Assembly: GCA_963575745.1 (NCBI GenBank)
Contig: CAUYUJ010014194.1
Coordinates: 238,501 to 302,500 of the forward strand
DNA length: 64,000 nt
DNA from: Prorocentrum cordatum
Lineage: Eukaryota; Sar; Dinophyceae; Prorocentrales; Prorocentraceae
Direction of reading: 5' to 3'
The notes beneath the pieces are model-generated. The model saw only the letters and a list, made by a program, of their open reading frames with translations, was not told the origin of the DNA and searched no databases. Shown in pieces: positions 36,022-48,477 of this stretch (positions within the stretch are counted from its first letter, which is position 1; the number at the start of each line of letters is the position of its first letter). The position numbers and the translations under genes are program-made.

Positions 36022-36187
36022 AACATACACTTCCAGAGGTCCGCGCGGATTTCTTGGATCGGCGCTGGGCCCCACCTTGTGGCGTTTCCGGCGCCGACTC
36101 TGTCATGCCGTGCTCCTCTGTCTGCGGCGCCTCCGGCGTCCCCGGCGTGCCGATCCAAGAAATCCACGTGGATTTCCAAGCGTATGA
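36022..36187. mobile_element. Palindromic MITE-like element, family B copy 3
   Basis: Left arm AGGTCCGCGCGGATTTCTTG, right arm CAAGAAATCCACGTGGATTT. The centre differs from copies 1 and 2, but the arms match. A CTC tract (35945-36000) lies just before it. Confidence 0.7.
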
Positions 36188-36387
36188 CTAACGCACAGGA
36201 CTCTTATTCTACCCTCCACTTCCCCCCTCCCTCTCTTCCACGGGGGTGGACGACGAGGTGGATGAGGAGGAGGAGGAGGGGCAGGGGCAGGGGCGAGGAG
36301 CGAGCGGGGGGCAGAAGGATGCAGAAGGTAATGGAGGAGGAGACTGCATGCGCATACAGCTTGACAACGCCACTGCCCTTCATTTGG

Positions 36388-36488
36388 ACGCCCGAGATGG
36401 GTACTAGGAGAATGGGTACGATACCCAACAATACATGTTGTCCAAAACCATCAGCGGCCGCTGTTCGGCAGGCGGCCTTCTGTGTCAA
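36388..36488. mobile_element. Family A MITE-like element, partial copy
   Basis: GGACGCCCGAGATGGGTAC, then CCAAAACCATCAGCGGCCGC and GGCAGGCGGCCTTCTGTGTC match one arm and the centre of the element at 16984-17185. The second arm is replaced by the following (GGA)n tract. Confidence 0.65.
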
Positions 36489-36495
36489 GGAGGAG

Positions 36496-36527
<32 letters not shown>

Positions 36528-36875
36528 GGAGGAGGAGGAACATGAGGAACAGGAGGAGCAGGACAGGAGGAGGAGGAGGGAGGAGCAGGACAGGAGGAGG
36601 AGGAGGAGGAGGAGGGAGAAGGAGGGGGGAGAGAAGGAGCCTGAAGGATGAACTGAAGGAGGAGAAACAGCAGGAGGAGGAGAGGATGAGGAGGAGGATG
36701 GGGAGGAGGAGGAGGAGGAGGCTGAGTAGGGAGAGAGAGGAGGAGAGGGAAAGCACGGGAGGAGGAGGAGCGGATGAGAGTATTGGGGAGGAGGATGGAG
36801 AGGGGGGAACAGGAGGAGGAGGAGAGGAGAGAGGAGGAGGATGAGGAGAGGAGGAGGAGGAGGAGGAGGAGGAGT
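36485..36875. repeat. (GGA)n-rich tract
   Basis: Nearly 400 bp of GGA units with AGCAGGACA and AGAGGAT interruptions. Confidence 0.9.
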
Positions 36876-38815
36876 ACGGCTTGCGGTCTGTGGCGGACCT
36901 CGTCCCTGTACATCGGGTGATGGTCTTGGCGGAATCGTCTGCTAACCTCTCCCTGAAGCTCTCCAAGTGCCTCCTGGTCCCCCTCTCGGGCGTCTTCTCT
37001 GAGGAGCTGGCTGCTGCTGTGGCCGAACAACTTCGTCTATGGGTCACCGAGTGGGCCTCCTTTGGCGTCGTGGAGGAGCTGCAATATCTGGGGCTCTGGC
37101 TTGGTCCCTCTGTGACCGTTGAACGGCAATGGCGTGCTCCGTTGGCCAAGATACAGCATCGGGCTCAAGCTATTGGCCGTGGGACAACCCCGCCCAGTCT
37201 ATCGGCCATACTCTATTGCACACGTGCGGTCCCGACATTATCATATGTCGCCCAGTTCTGCCACATGCCGCTGGTTGTTCTTCGCCTGGAGCTCATGATC
37301 TTGGCGCAGGTCTTCCGGGTAGCCTTGGGCACGTTCCCGCTTTCCTGCTGGTCCCTACTTCACGCCTGGGGAGGTCCTCGCATCACGCGCTGGGCCTTCA
37401 TGGGATGTGCGGCGCTTGCCCGTGCAGCTCTTCATACGTTCCCGCAGTACTACGACATCCACAATCGGCTCCGACATCATGTGGCTACTCATCCTGATTG
37501 GTGCACCCTGGAGATGTTTGGCTCTGGCAGATGCTACCCGCACTTCTGGCGCTCGGAGGCGTTCGTGGAGATCCTCCAGCGGGCTGCTGCTGGTACCCGC
37601 ACTGGCTCACCGTCACCGTGCTGGTCTCCAGACTGGCCTGCTGTGGCTGCGGCCGCGGCGCGTGCCGCGCTGGCCGAGGATGCAGCCCATCGTCCTCGCC
37701 CTCAACGTGCTGCTCATGCTGCTCTGCGTGCTCTTGGCCCCGCCGTCTCGCCGCTGGTGTCCCTGCTCCAGACGCGCCTTGCCAAGCTGCTCCCACGGCA
37801 CGCCTCCCTGGTCACCTCCCTCCCGTGGGACTCAATCGCGAGCACGTTGGCATCCTGCCCCTGCTCCTGGGTGTCCTGGCTGCCCCGACGCTCTTCGACA
37901 TTACGCCCGTTGCCGCCCCTTTCACCGCGCTCTTCGTCGTGCCCTGGCTCGCCCTCTACCTCTGCCTGTGCTTCATCGATGGGGGCTGCTTGAGCCGAAT
38001 CTGCCCGCCTTCCACTTCCTCGCAGTCGCGTGCGCCGCCTACAACGCAGCCAAGTGTGTGGAGGGATGGCCGCTTTCGGACGAGTCCGCCTTTTCATGTG
38101 CCCTGGCTGGGGTGCGCTCGGCGGCGTTGGCTCGCCCAGTTGGGATCTCGGCCCGTGATCGCTTGCGGCTTCGCCCGCGCCGTACGTGTCCCTCGCCTTC
38201 GTCCTCCTCGGCTTCCTCTACGAGTTCATCTTCGTGTCGCTCGCCGAGGCTGACCCCGCCTGTCTTTGTCTCGTCTAGCCGATCTGCGTCGCCACAGCCG
38301 CCGTCGCCTGTCGGTGGCCTCACTCCTGCTGTCTCCTCGCCGTCGACGCCCCCTACTGAGATCGCTACCGACCCTGGGGATATTGAGTCGCGTGAGCAGG
38401 TATTTCCTTCTCAGATCCAGAGGTGGACCAGTTCGATCTCGATTGCCATTTCGTCGAGCTCGTCGCCTTCGCAGTCCTCATCTGACCGTGACCGCCCTGC
38501 TCTTCTGCCCGTCTCGTATCCCTCGCCTGGTTACTTGTCTTGCACCTCCTCCAATGCCACATCCCCGATTGCTGATCGCCCTCAATATGTGTTTGACTCC
38601 TCTGGGGACTGTAGTGCTCCCACGGTCCCCGCTGTCACGGAGTCTGCGGGCCGCTGTCCTCTCTCTCCTCGCTCCCCTCGTCCTCGGGTGGGTCTCCCTG
38701 GTGCTGCTGCTGCTGTCTCCCCCGACTCTCTTCCCCGCACGCAGCCTGCGTCCTCGGCGAATGCCCCCACGCTGCGGCTTGGGCGCGGCATTGGCCGCCT
38801 GCCGCCGCGATAGGA
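36876..38815 (+). pseudogene. LINE fragment c: reverse transcriptase thumb and C-terminal tail
   Basis: One frame is open from about 36881 to 37993. It starts in the RT region after motif C: ANLSLKLSKCLLVPLSG (the GLxLxxxKC block), then EELQYLGLWLGP, PLAKIQHRAQAIGRG, and LSYVAQFCHMP, all typical of LINE thumb and connection. A second frame from about 37860 gives CPGCPDALRHYARC, a zinc-knuckle pattern, followed by LPAFHFLAVACAAYNAAKC, then a long Ser/Pro-rich tail to 38813. RT motifs A to C and everything 5' of them are absent; a (GGA)n tract sits at the broken end. It is the same LINE type as fragment a. Confidence 0.75.
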
Positions 38816-38844
38816 AGGCGTAACGAACCTCTCCTACGCTGGTC

Positions 38845-38935
38845 TCCTCCTCCTCCTCCTCCTCCTCCTCCTCCTCCTCCTCCTCCTCCTCCCCCTCCTC
38901 TTCCTCATCCTCCACGTCCCCCCTCCTCGTCCTTC
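38845..38935. repeat. (CTC)n microsatellite
   Basis: CTC units directly after LINE fragment c. Confidence 0.9.
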
Positions 38936-38959
38936 CCCCTCCATGCCTCTGCCCTCCGC

Positions 38960-39720
38960 ACCAGTCAACCATGTCGGCGCGCCCCTCACATGTTTTGTAG
39001 CCCCCATGGGGGGCTCCACCGGATGCCCACATGCCAACGCTCGCATGCGCCCGCCGCGCAAATTTGGGCACGCCCTTCACGCGTTTCGTGGCCTTTTAAG
39101 GATGCCCCACCGAATGCCCCAGTGGCTACGCTCGCATGCGGCCACCGCACCCATTCTGGCACACCCCTCACACGTTTGGTGGCCCCATAGGGAGCCCCAC
39201 CGACGGCCCACATGCCAGCGCTCGCATGCGCCCACCGCGCCCATTTTGGCACACCCTTCACACGCTTCGTGACCCCGTAGGAACTCCACCGAAGGCCCCA
39301 GAGGCTTCGCTTTATGCGGCCACCGCGCCCATGTCGGCACACCTTTCACACGCTTCGTGGCCTCATAGGGAGCCCCACCGACGGCCCAAATGCCAACGCT
39401 CGCACGCGGCCGCCAAATCCATTTTGGCACACCCCTCACACGCTTCGTGGCCCTATAGGGAGATCCACCGAAGGCCCGGATGCCAGCGTTTGCATGCGCC
39501 CACCGCGCCCACTTTGGCACGCCCCTCACACCGGTCGTGCCCCCATAGGGAGCCCCACCGGCGGCCCAGATTCCAGCGCTTGCGTGCGCCTACCGCACCC
39601 ATGTTGACACACCCCTTCACACGTTTCGTGGCCCCATAGAGCGCTCCACCGAACGCGGTACATACAACGACGGTGCCCATAAGTGCATTTGGTTGGGCCT
39701 TTCGCCAGGCTAATTCTCAA
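38960..39720 (+). repeat. 90-bp satellite, array one (about 8 units)
   Basis: Each unit carries CGTGGCCCCATAGGGAGC, CCACCGA(A/C)GGCCC, GCTCGCATGCGCCCACCGC and TTTTGGCACACCCCTCACAC. The array ends in ACGACGGTGCCCATAAGTGC and a GGTTGGGCCTTTCGCC segment. Frames read HASARMRPPRPFWHTPHT-like repeats that are artefacts. Confidence 0.95.
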
Positions 39721-39954
39721 AAAAGGGATCCTTGCGACAGTGCGCGCGCAAAGGGCGTTCGAACGATTCCGACATGCGCGCGCGAGAAGCACGTGTGGTA
39801 AATTTGGATGAACGTGTTACAACAGTTATGGTTTCCTGAAGACGCGAGGGCGCGAGCGCAGGTTTTTCCCAACCATCCTGTGGTGTTGGGCCCTTGTTTT
39901 GAAGAGACACCGCCCCGCGTTCCTGCTCCTCGCGCCTCCTCCCCCTCCTCCCTC

Positions 39955-40218
39955 CCATCGCCGTCGTCATCATCATTGTTACCACCAGCATCATCGTCAT
40001 CGTCATCGTCATCATCGTCGTCATCGTCATCGTCATCATCGTCGTCGTCATCATCAACATCATCGTCATCGCCTTCGGCTTCGTCATCGTCATCGTCATC
40101 GTCATCGTCACCATCGTCATCATCATCCTCATCATTACCATCACCAGCATCATTACCATCTTGGCCGTCAGCATCACCGTCATCGTCATCATCATCGCCG
40201 TCATCATTGCCATCATCG
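39955..40218. repeat. (TCATCG)n/(CAT)n microsatellite
   Basis: TCATCG, TCATCA and ACCATC units for about 260 bp between the two satellite arrays. Confidence 0.95.
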
Positions 40219-40221
40219 CCA

Positions 40222-41680
40222 TCAGCTGCGGCACGCCCCTCACACGATTCGTGGCCCCATAGGGAGCTCCACCGAAGGCCCCAGTGGCTGCGTCCACATG
40301 CGTTCCTCGCCCATTTCGGCACACCCCTCACTCGTTTCGTGGGCCTATAGGGAGTTCCACCGAAGGCCCCAGTGCCTGCGTCCACATGCGTCCCTCGCTC
40401 ATTTCGGCACTCCCCTCCCACGATTTGTGGCCCCATTGGGATTTCCACCGGACGCACCAGTGGCTGTGCTCACATGCGTCCCGCGCCCATTTCGGCATTC
40501 CCCTCACATGGCTCGTGACCCCATAGGGAGCTCCACCGAAGGCCCCTGTGGTTGCCTCCACCTGCGTCCCTCGCCCATTTTGGCACACCCTTCACACCGA
40601 AGGCCCCAGTGGCTGCGTCCACATGCATCCCTCGCCCATGTCGGCACACCCCTCACGCGCTTCGTGGCCCCATAGGGATTTCCACCGAAGGCCCCAGTGG
40701 CTGCGTCCACTCATGTCCAGCGCCCATTTCGGCACACACCTCACGCGGTTCGTGGCCCCATAGGGAGCTCCGCCGAAGGCCCCAGTGGCTGTGTCCACAT
40801 GCGTCCCGCGCCCATGCCGGCACACCCCTCACTCACATGGCTCGTGGCCCCATCGGTAGTTCCACCGACGGCGCCAGTGATTGCGTCCACGTGCGTCCCG
40901 CGCCCATGTCGGCACTCCCCTCACACGTTTCGTGGCCCCATAGGGAGCTCCTCCGAAGAGCCCAGTGGCTGCGTCTACATGCGCTCCGCGTTCGTGCGTC
41001 ACACCTCTCACACGCTTCGTGTCCCATGGGGGGTCCCACCGAAGACATGTCAGTGCTCGCATGCGCCACCGTGCACATGTCAGCACTCCCCTCACACGTT
41101 TCACGGCCCAACTGGGAGTTCCACCGAAGGCCCCAGTGCCAGCGCTCGCATGCGCCCGCCGCGCCCATTCTGGTGCACCCCTCACACGTTTCGTGGCCCC
41201 ATAGGGAGCTCCACCGAAGGCCCACATGCCAGCGCTCGCATGTGCTCACCGTGCCCATTTTGGCACACCCCTCACACGGCTCGTGGCCCCATAGGGAGCT
41301 CCACCGAAGGTCCATATGCCAGCGCTCGCATGCGCCCACCGCACCCATTTTGGCAGGCCCCCTCCCCAGGCGTTTCGTGGCCCCACAGGGAGCCCCACTG
41401 ACCCAAATGCCAGCGTTTGTTTTGGCACACCCCTCACACGCTTCGTGGCCCCACAGGGAGCTCCACCGAAGGCCCACAAGCCAGCGCTCACATGCGCCCA
41501 CCGCGCACAGTTTGGCACACTCCTCGCAAGTTTCGTGACCCCCATAGGGAGCTCCACAGACGCCCACCGCGCTCATTTTGGCAACACTCTCACACGCTAG
41601 GAAGCTCCACCGAATGCAGTGCATGCAACGACGGTGCCCACAACTGCATATGGTTGGGGCCTTCGCCTGGCTGATTTGTT
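40222..41680 (+). repeat. 90-bp satellite, array two (about 16 units)
   Basis: Same unit as array one. The first half has GTGGCTGCGTCCACATGCGT in place of the CCAGCGCTCGCATGCG variant seen in the second half, so two subfamilies sit in blocks. It ends with the same ACGACGGTGCCCACAACTGC and GGTTGGGGCCTTCGCC tail as array one. Confidence 0.95.
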
Positions 41681-41859
41681 TTTGTTGCTTTTGTGTGTGC
41701 CTTTCTTTATTGATCGAAAATTCCTGTTGCGGGCCATGGTGTTTTACGTACCATGTTTTGCAAGGGTTATTGTCAATTGCTGTCTTTTTTGGTAAGCGAG
41801 TGTACGCGCATATGATTTGTTGCAGAGGATGGCGGGCGGGCGGTGCAGGGATTGCCTAG

Positions 41860-44800
41860 GATGATATGGGCTCATATTTAGGCTCAAGCCATTCAATGGC
41901 GGATTGTGACATTTTCGCCCGTCCCTACCCTGGGCCGCGGTGAGCCCGCCTCACATCCTTACGACTCGCACCACACCTGTCGCGCCAGCCATGGCGACCT
42001 CTCAGGCTGCCGCTGCTGCCGCTCCTTCTGCTGAACCGGCCGATGCTCCGTCGACCCCAGCAATGGCGTCGCCGGCACGTGCGCCACGACCATCGCGCAA
42101 GGCTGGCACCCTAGTCCACCAGTTGATGTCGAATAACGTGTGGCAGAAAATGCAGAGGGGCGATAAGAAGGCACGCGTTCGACAATGCCCAGATTCCCCC
42201 TACGCACCGCTGTTAGGACAGCAAGGAGTGGAGGGAGAGGAGGGAGATGGCTGGATGGAGATCCCAGCAGAGAGGGATGTGACGACCGGCCAGAGCGAGC
42301 GACCTTTCCCGCAGCCTGACTTCAACGCTGCTGCCGATGAGCCTGGCCCAAGTCGTCCGAGCAAGTAACCATGGCAGGCATTGCAGCTGTCTTGCAGGAG
42401 CAACTGCGTCTTCAGCTCTCACCTGTCACCTCCGCGGTGGACTGTATAAAAAAGGAGTTCACGAGGATGGATGGCAACCTCACGGACCTGAACACAACTT
42501 TATCCTGAAGGGCATGAATATGACAGATGTGCGGGTGGAAAAGCTTGAGCATTTGTTCGAAGAGACTGGTAGGAATCCCAACCTCGCCAACGATGCCTTA
42601 GACACCAACATCCGCGAGTACGTTCAGGAGTACATGGCGAACCAACCAAACTATACACACAACGCAGCTCAACCGGATTACGCGGGGACGCAGCACACCC
42701 ATACCGACAAGCGCATGTTAACAACAATTATCGGTAATTTGGACGGCCTCGACGATTTAGTCTCGGCCACGACCTGGCTCCAGGACAAGATCGAGGCCAT
42801 GAGCGGGCCACGACCTTCTAAGGTTTATGCCAAGGGGCAATACAAGGGTATCATTGTTGCAGAGTTCAGAGACCCTGGGGTTCGAGATCTTTGTGTCGAG
42901 CTTCTCCGACGTGCTGGGCTGAAGTGTGGTACCAAGCAAGTGTGGGCCAGCCAAGATCGTGAACCTTTCGATCGCGCTGCTCGGAGTCCTTGCTTTGGTT
43001 TGAAGCGGTTGTTCAGGACCGAGTGGTCGATCTCCGACACGGTGAGTGTCACGGAGGACCTCCCATATACCATCACGGCCGGCGGGGAGGAGGCGGTCAC
43101 GGTGCACGTAGAATCATACATTCGGAAGTGCGAGTGGCATTGGGAATTGGAATCGTGACAGGCTCTGCAAAACCATCCAGCCGTCAAGGAATCGAAGAAG
43201 AAGGCCAATGACGTCGTGACCCGCGCCACCTCGGGCATGAAGGGCTCGGTCAAAGGCAGCGCCAAGGGGATGGCAAAAGGTGTCCCTGGGCGCCTTGGGG
43301 AAAAGGAAATGGCCCCCGGTGATGTCTCACCAGCATTGGCAGTCGGCACGATTGCCGTTATGAGCTCAAATCGATTGCGAATTCAACGTGTGCGTGCACA
43401 TACTCATGCAGTCTACCAGCCCGCACTGGACGTGGAGACCCTGGTCTTCGAGGTGGGCCGCCGCATCCATGCAGACACCATGCCAGCGGTGTTGGTGACC
43501 CTGTAGTTCGAGGAGGCCAGTTGCAACCTACGGAAATTCGCACTCCTGAGTTTGACGAAGCTGCGGCTCCTGAACATGGACGGCTTGATCTCTATCTGAA
43601 TTCTTGCTCTTCTCATCCAGGGCGCGAATACAGCGACATTGGTGCAGACCAAGACCTAGGAGAGTTTCGTTCTCGAGCCCATGAGTCTTCCTGGGGGAGG
43701 CCGAGGCGCGCATCCCAACCATGCAGATTACAGCGCATAGGAACATGGAACGTTCAGGGTATCCGCGGCAATTCTGCCATCAAGGTCGACGGGCTGCTGA
43801 AGACCATGGTGGAACAAACAATGGATATTATATATTCAAGAGACATATCAATCCCCCCGGATTCTATACGCGAGACGGTTTCTCTGTACTCTTGTCTCGG
43901 AGTGTGCACATGTATGACAGATATTATGCTGGTGTTGGCTTTATTGTGTCACCTCGAGTGCGCCCCGCAGTTGTTGCACTCAAGGCGCGCGGTGATCGAA
44001 TATGCATGATTCGATTGAAGCGCATGGCGGTGCACTTGCCGTATTATCTGTTAGTGCCCCATTGAGCGGCATCGAACATGAAGCGAGGCAGCGATTTTCC
44101 CATGCACTTCAAGGTGCGTTTCGCCTTATGATCAGGCATGCCACTGCGTATACTCTTGGGGGCTTCAAAGCCATCCTTGGTCGAGTTCGCGTTGGGGAAG
44201 AAGAAGACGTCGGACCACATGTGTTCAATACCGTGCGCACGGCTAATAGCGACCCGCAGTCGAATCGGAACTTTTTGGTTCCGCTCTGCCTGGAAGGGTT
44301 CTTATCCTGTTCTCTTAAAGGGCCGGGCAGTGGAAAACGCCCCGGGCGGTTCCCCCAGGATCAGCCCCGCGGTTCCCCCAGTCCCCTGGGAGCTTTAGCT
44401 TTAGCTCTAGCTTTAGCTTAACTTTAGCTTAGCTGTAGCTTAGCTTTACCTTAGCTTTAGCTCAGCTTTAGCTGGGCTTTAGCTTAGCTTTAGCTTAGCT
44501 CTACCTTAGCTCTACCTTAGCTTCAGCTCAGCTTTAGCTTGGCTTTAGCTTAGCTTTAGAGTAGCTTTAGCCTCGCTGTAGCTTAGATGTACCTTAGCTT
44601 TACCTTCGCCTTACTTTAGCTTTAGCTTAGCTTTACTTTTGCTTTAGCTTAGCTTTACCTTAGCTTTACCTTAGCTTTACCTTAGCTTTACCTTAGCTTT
44701 ACATCAGCCTTAGCTTAACTTTAGCTTAGCTTTACCTTAGCTTTACCTTAGCTTCACCTTAGCTTTAGCTTAGCTTTAGCTTAAGCTTAGCTTAAGCTTA

Positions 44801-47090
44801 GCTTAAGCATAGCTCTTTCCAGTTTTAGCTTAGCTCAATCTTAGCTTTAGATGAGCTTTGGCTTAGATTTAGCTTAACTGTAGCTGAGCTTTACTGCTAC
44901 TACTAATCCTGCTTTCCTAGGGGCTCCAACTCCTAGGTAGGGTCGCACTGGGATAATACTACATTGAAGCTTGTGTTGCTTGCGGCCCCATGGTGGCCAA
45001 CGCCTATTTCGACCAACCTGGAGGCCGGAAAATCTCCAATCGTGGTTTGGGCATACCACCAATGGCAAACGTAGACAATGACGGTTTTGGACAGGTTGAT
45101 CACATATTGTGCCATCAAGGCAGCGCGGCAAGTATCGCCGATTGTTGGACCAGCCGAGAAGTTGCATTGAACCCGCAACATGTTCTCCTTTTTGCAAACG
45201 CGCTGATAGAGTTCAAAACCGAGGGCGCCCCGAAGAAGAATCATTCCCATGAGACAGTCTTGAAAGCTTGAAAGAACCCGCGACAAAGGGTGCATTCCTG
45301 CGCGCTTTCACGAGCGCAGCTTGCACAGACTACAGTAACTGCACGTTGGAGGGCGCCGCGACGGACATGCAGCGGGCGTCCCATAATGCAGCTTCGACTC
45401 TACCAGAGAAGGCCGTCAAGCCTAAACGCCCGTGGACAAGTCAGCGGGCGCTCGATTTGATCGAGGAGAGGAACGTGCGTCGGCGAAACGGGATTACATC
45501 GGCGAAAAGCACCTCAACCGTATGATCCGCAAGTCTGGGAAGCAAGACCGGATCGTGCGGCTGGATGAGTATCTGGCCGGAGGTAGTCAGGCGCCGCGCG
45601 ACAAATTCGCGAAACAAAGTTGTTCAAACTTGCATGGGTTAAGAAACCAGTCGGCCATGTATCTGACGCCCGGGAACGCGCAAATATCATGACAGACAAC
45701 TTCGAACTAGTGCAGCGGCAGAGCCGAGAGACCCTGAGCTACAACCATATGCTCTTCCACCACTGGGCGATACTTTACCTATTCGCACACATGGTTTAAA
45801 GACGCCCACATGTGGAAAAGCTGCGGGCCCAGATGAGACCCCCCCCCGTGAGTTTTGGATGGCGCCCATGTGCGATGAGAGCGCCAGTTGGGCGCTGTTG
45901 AATTTATGCCAGCAGCGTTGGGCGAAGAAGCCTATCCTGGTTTCGCGGAGGCGAGCAACAGTAGTTCTTCCATTCATGAAGGCGGGGGGGGGGGGGGGGG
46001 GGGGCTGCATTACCGGAGAAAAACATGCCCATATCGTTACTTCCAGTTGGCTATAATATTCGCGCCGCGCTCGCGCATCGGGGGCTGCTGCAAGGTGGTT
46101 CGGAATAGCGCGGGCGCCTCTCAGTGCGGATTCCCCCCGGGGCATGGGGCATCTGGTGCCCTCGCGCTTGCGGGGCGCATGGTTGATGCTGCGCGCGCGA
46201 ACGCGGATCGGGGCCCATTGGCGTTGACGGGGCGCAGCCAGAATGAAGGTGCAAGTTTTGGCCAGATTCGGGCTACCTGCAGAGATCGTGGAGATGGTGC
46301 GTTTTATGTAGTCGGCTCGGTCCTTCGTCATCAAGGGCCGCGCTTGCACCTTTACTGAGAGGCGGCGGAACTCTGGAATCGCGCAGGGGTGCCCTGTATC
46401 CCCACATTTATCGATGGCAGTTCAGACCGCGATGCTGCGCGGCGCAATCGACTCGATACCTTTGGAGGAAGAGCTCGGGCACGTGGTGGCGCGGGATGTT
46501 CTGTGTGCTGACGACGCATTGTTCGCGTCACAGGTGCAATCTTATCTACAGGCAGTGTTGGGCGCCATCGCGGGGGATGGGCGCAAGCGCGGGCTGGGGC
46601 TCAACTGGAGGTGGGCTGCGCAGATGCAGATATCTACAAAACAAATGAGCACGACGCCGAGTGGTGGAGCGGCAGTTCGGGATGCTGTAGCTCAGCAAAG
46701 CACGGGCGCGCGCTTCTCTTGGATGAGGACGAAAATGCAGGATCTACGAGACCGTCGTTCTCTGCAAGTTGTGATATTCATTGGATTCTGTCTGGCTGTT
46801 GCATGCAGACAGATGCCGGCTCGATGCTTCCCGTTGCCGATGCTTGCGACGTACTCGTGGAACCCCGCAGTCATTTATTTCGCGGGTTGCGAATGCTAGC
46901 GTTCCTGGCAGGGCTGGGGCGAAGCGGCTGTCGGGGACATCAGTCCACGCCAGAAAGTTGCCGCGCGCGGACCTACTTCTTTGGCGAGGCGACTCGTCTG
47001 CAATGACGATGGTGCGCCGAAGTGATGGGCTCGCGAGCGCCGGCTTAGACGGCCAAGACAACAGCGGGCGCCGTCAGTCTACAATCTGTC
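41860..47090 (+). pseudogene. LINE d: nearly full-length two-ORF element (ORF1, endonuclease, reverse transcriptase)
   Basis: ORF1 spans 41940-43505 in three frames; its core reads GNLDGLDDLVSATTWLQDKI and AGLKCGTKQVWASQDREPF and ends in a Gly/Lys-rich KGSVKGSAKGMAKGVPG. ORF2 begins near 43735 with RIGTWNVQGIRG, the start of an APE-type endonuclease, continuing as VGFIVSPRVRPAVVAL and GGFKAILGRVRVGEEE (normally GDFN, so the catalytic Asp is lost), and after an insertion as FDQPGGRKISNRGLG and GQVDHILCHQG. RT blocks follow: CGKAAGPDE (45817), SQCGFPPGHGASGALALA (46119), GIAQGCP (46378) and CADDALFAS (46507, motif C with CADD for YADD). The C-terminal region (RCRCLRRTRG, FISRVANASVPGRAG) runs to about 47060. 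Frameshifts, lost residues and a 21-nt poly-G run (45984-46004) make it dead. Confidence 0.85.
44300..44985. repeat. CTTTAGCTTAG minisatellite inserted in LINE d
   Basis: An 11-bp monomer (CTTTAGCTTAG and CTTTACCTTAG variants) fills 44392-44900. The LINE endonuclease stops being readable near 44300 and resumes near 44985, so about 0.69 kb, including non-repetitive flanks, was inserted or expanded there. The flank at 44325-44395 holds CCCCGGGCGGTTCCCCCAGG, and the other has CCTAGGGGCTCCAACTCCTAGG, an imperfect palindrome. Confidence 0.9.
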
Positions 47091-47364
47091 GCAACACATC
47101 GGAGCACCTGTTGCAGTTTATGAAATTTCCGGTCAACCTCCTTCCTCCTCCTGCCCCTGTCGCGCTGCCCGTTCTCTGCCCCCCAGTCGGGCGCCCCTTT
47201 TTTCTGCATCGCAGCCAGGCGATCTTCTGCCGACGCGCCCCTTCCGGGTGCTCGGCTCTGAATGTGCGTGTGATGGGGCAGCGCCGCTTGCGCTCTGAGC
47301 TGCAATGCGAAACGGGTGGCGCGTTTTGCTTGGCAGGAGGTAGGTCCAAATGCATTTTCAGAAA

Positions 47365-47830
47365 ATGAGAGTGCATGTTGCGCGCTCTAGATGTTGCGCA
47401 GCGCGCAGCCCAGGCGGTTCAACATATGTTGTGCAAGCTACGCGGTGCAGTCGAAGTGTTGCATGTAATTTTTGTTTGCAGTGAGTTGTTAACTCCACTG
47501 CTCGCGCAATCGTCCCGCCCGCCCGCCCGCCACTTGGTCTGCAAAGCCCGCGCGGCTGCACTTGCTGTGGGCGCTTGGCGTTTGCTTGTGATTCTCTGCG
47601 GCCGCGCTAGCCCGCGCATGCTCGCGCGCGCAGCGGCCTGCAAGCTTGGCGCGTCCGCCGCGACCGCGGTGGCGCTGACCGCCGGGCACTTCCCAGTGCG
47701 AGTTGGCGACCTGGGCGGGCGCGGGATCACTGCAAAGTCGACGGCGGTAGACGCGAGGATGCTCGCGGCGACGCTGGCGATGATGGCGGCAGCGACGACG
47801 GCGCGGCCAGCGAGGTCCGCCTAGTAGCAC
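47365..47830. repeat. Duplicated segment, copy 1 (GGTGCA repeat, GC-rich body, GAT tail)
   Basis: It starts with degenerate GTTGCGC/GGTGCA words, then TTTTTGTTTGCAGTGAG, CTCGCGCAATCGTCCC, ACTTGGTCTGCAAAG and CGCGCATGCTCGCGCG, and ends in GATGATGGCGGCA. A divergent copy lies at 48478-49062. No coding motif. Confidence 0.65.
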
Positions 47831-48477
47831 GCCGCGAAAAAAGGTTCGAAGAAACCGATGGTCTTCTTAAGAATTTGCAATGGCGCGGTCGCAGGCTTTA
47901 TGTGAACAGCGATGTTGTAAAACCATGTGTTTGCATATGTTTTCGGGGCTCTCGATTTTGACGTGCTTGCGGAACCCGCGTTTTCTGAAGGATTTTGTCA
48001 CGCGCGCGCGGCGACGCGACCGCGCGCACTTCGCCCCATTTGTTGCAGGGGATTATTGCGACAGCGCGCGCGCAAAGGTCTTTAAGAATTCGAGCGCGGG
48101 CGCGCGCTTATGTTTTGTTAATCCTTGTTGCGAAGCCAATTTTTGTCGGGACACTCGATTTTGAAGTCCTCACTGAAACTGGACTTGTTGAGCGATTTTG
48201 GCATGCGCGCGCGACTATGCGCCCGTGCGTTCTTCGCTCATTTGTTGCGAGTAATGGTGGGGAACGGATGATTTGTGATGAGCGAGTGCGTGCGCATAGT
48301 GTTTCTTGCAGCGGATGAAAAGGGGAGTGGAATTCTGGTTGAGTTGGGATGGTACGAATTCATGCTTAGGGTGGGCGAAGGGGCAGAATCGCACGTACAT
48401 TGCGGTACGAAATTGTGGGCCGTGAACCCCAGAGGGGGGTACATGTTTATATCCTCTAAGAAAGGAGAGCGGATGTT

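Noticed and set aside
38960-41680. Regularly spaced repeats that could suggest a CRISPR array
   Set aside because: Units are about 90 bp, diverged along their whole length, with no unique spacers and no cas genes; this is a eukaryotic satellite.
41868-41888. CATATTTAGGCTCAAG upstream of LINE d as a third DinoSL relic
   Set aside because: Only the last 13 nt match well (12/13); the CCGTAGC half is absent, so chance is likely.
44392-44900. TTTAGC repeats as interstitial telomere
   Set aside because: Dinoflagellate telomeres are TTTAGGG; the monomer here is CTTTAGCTTAG with no GGG.
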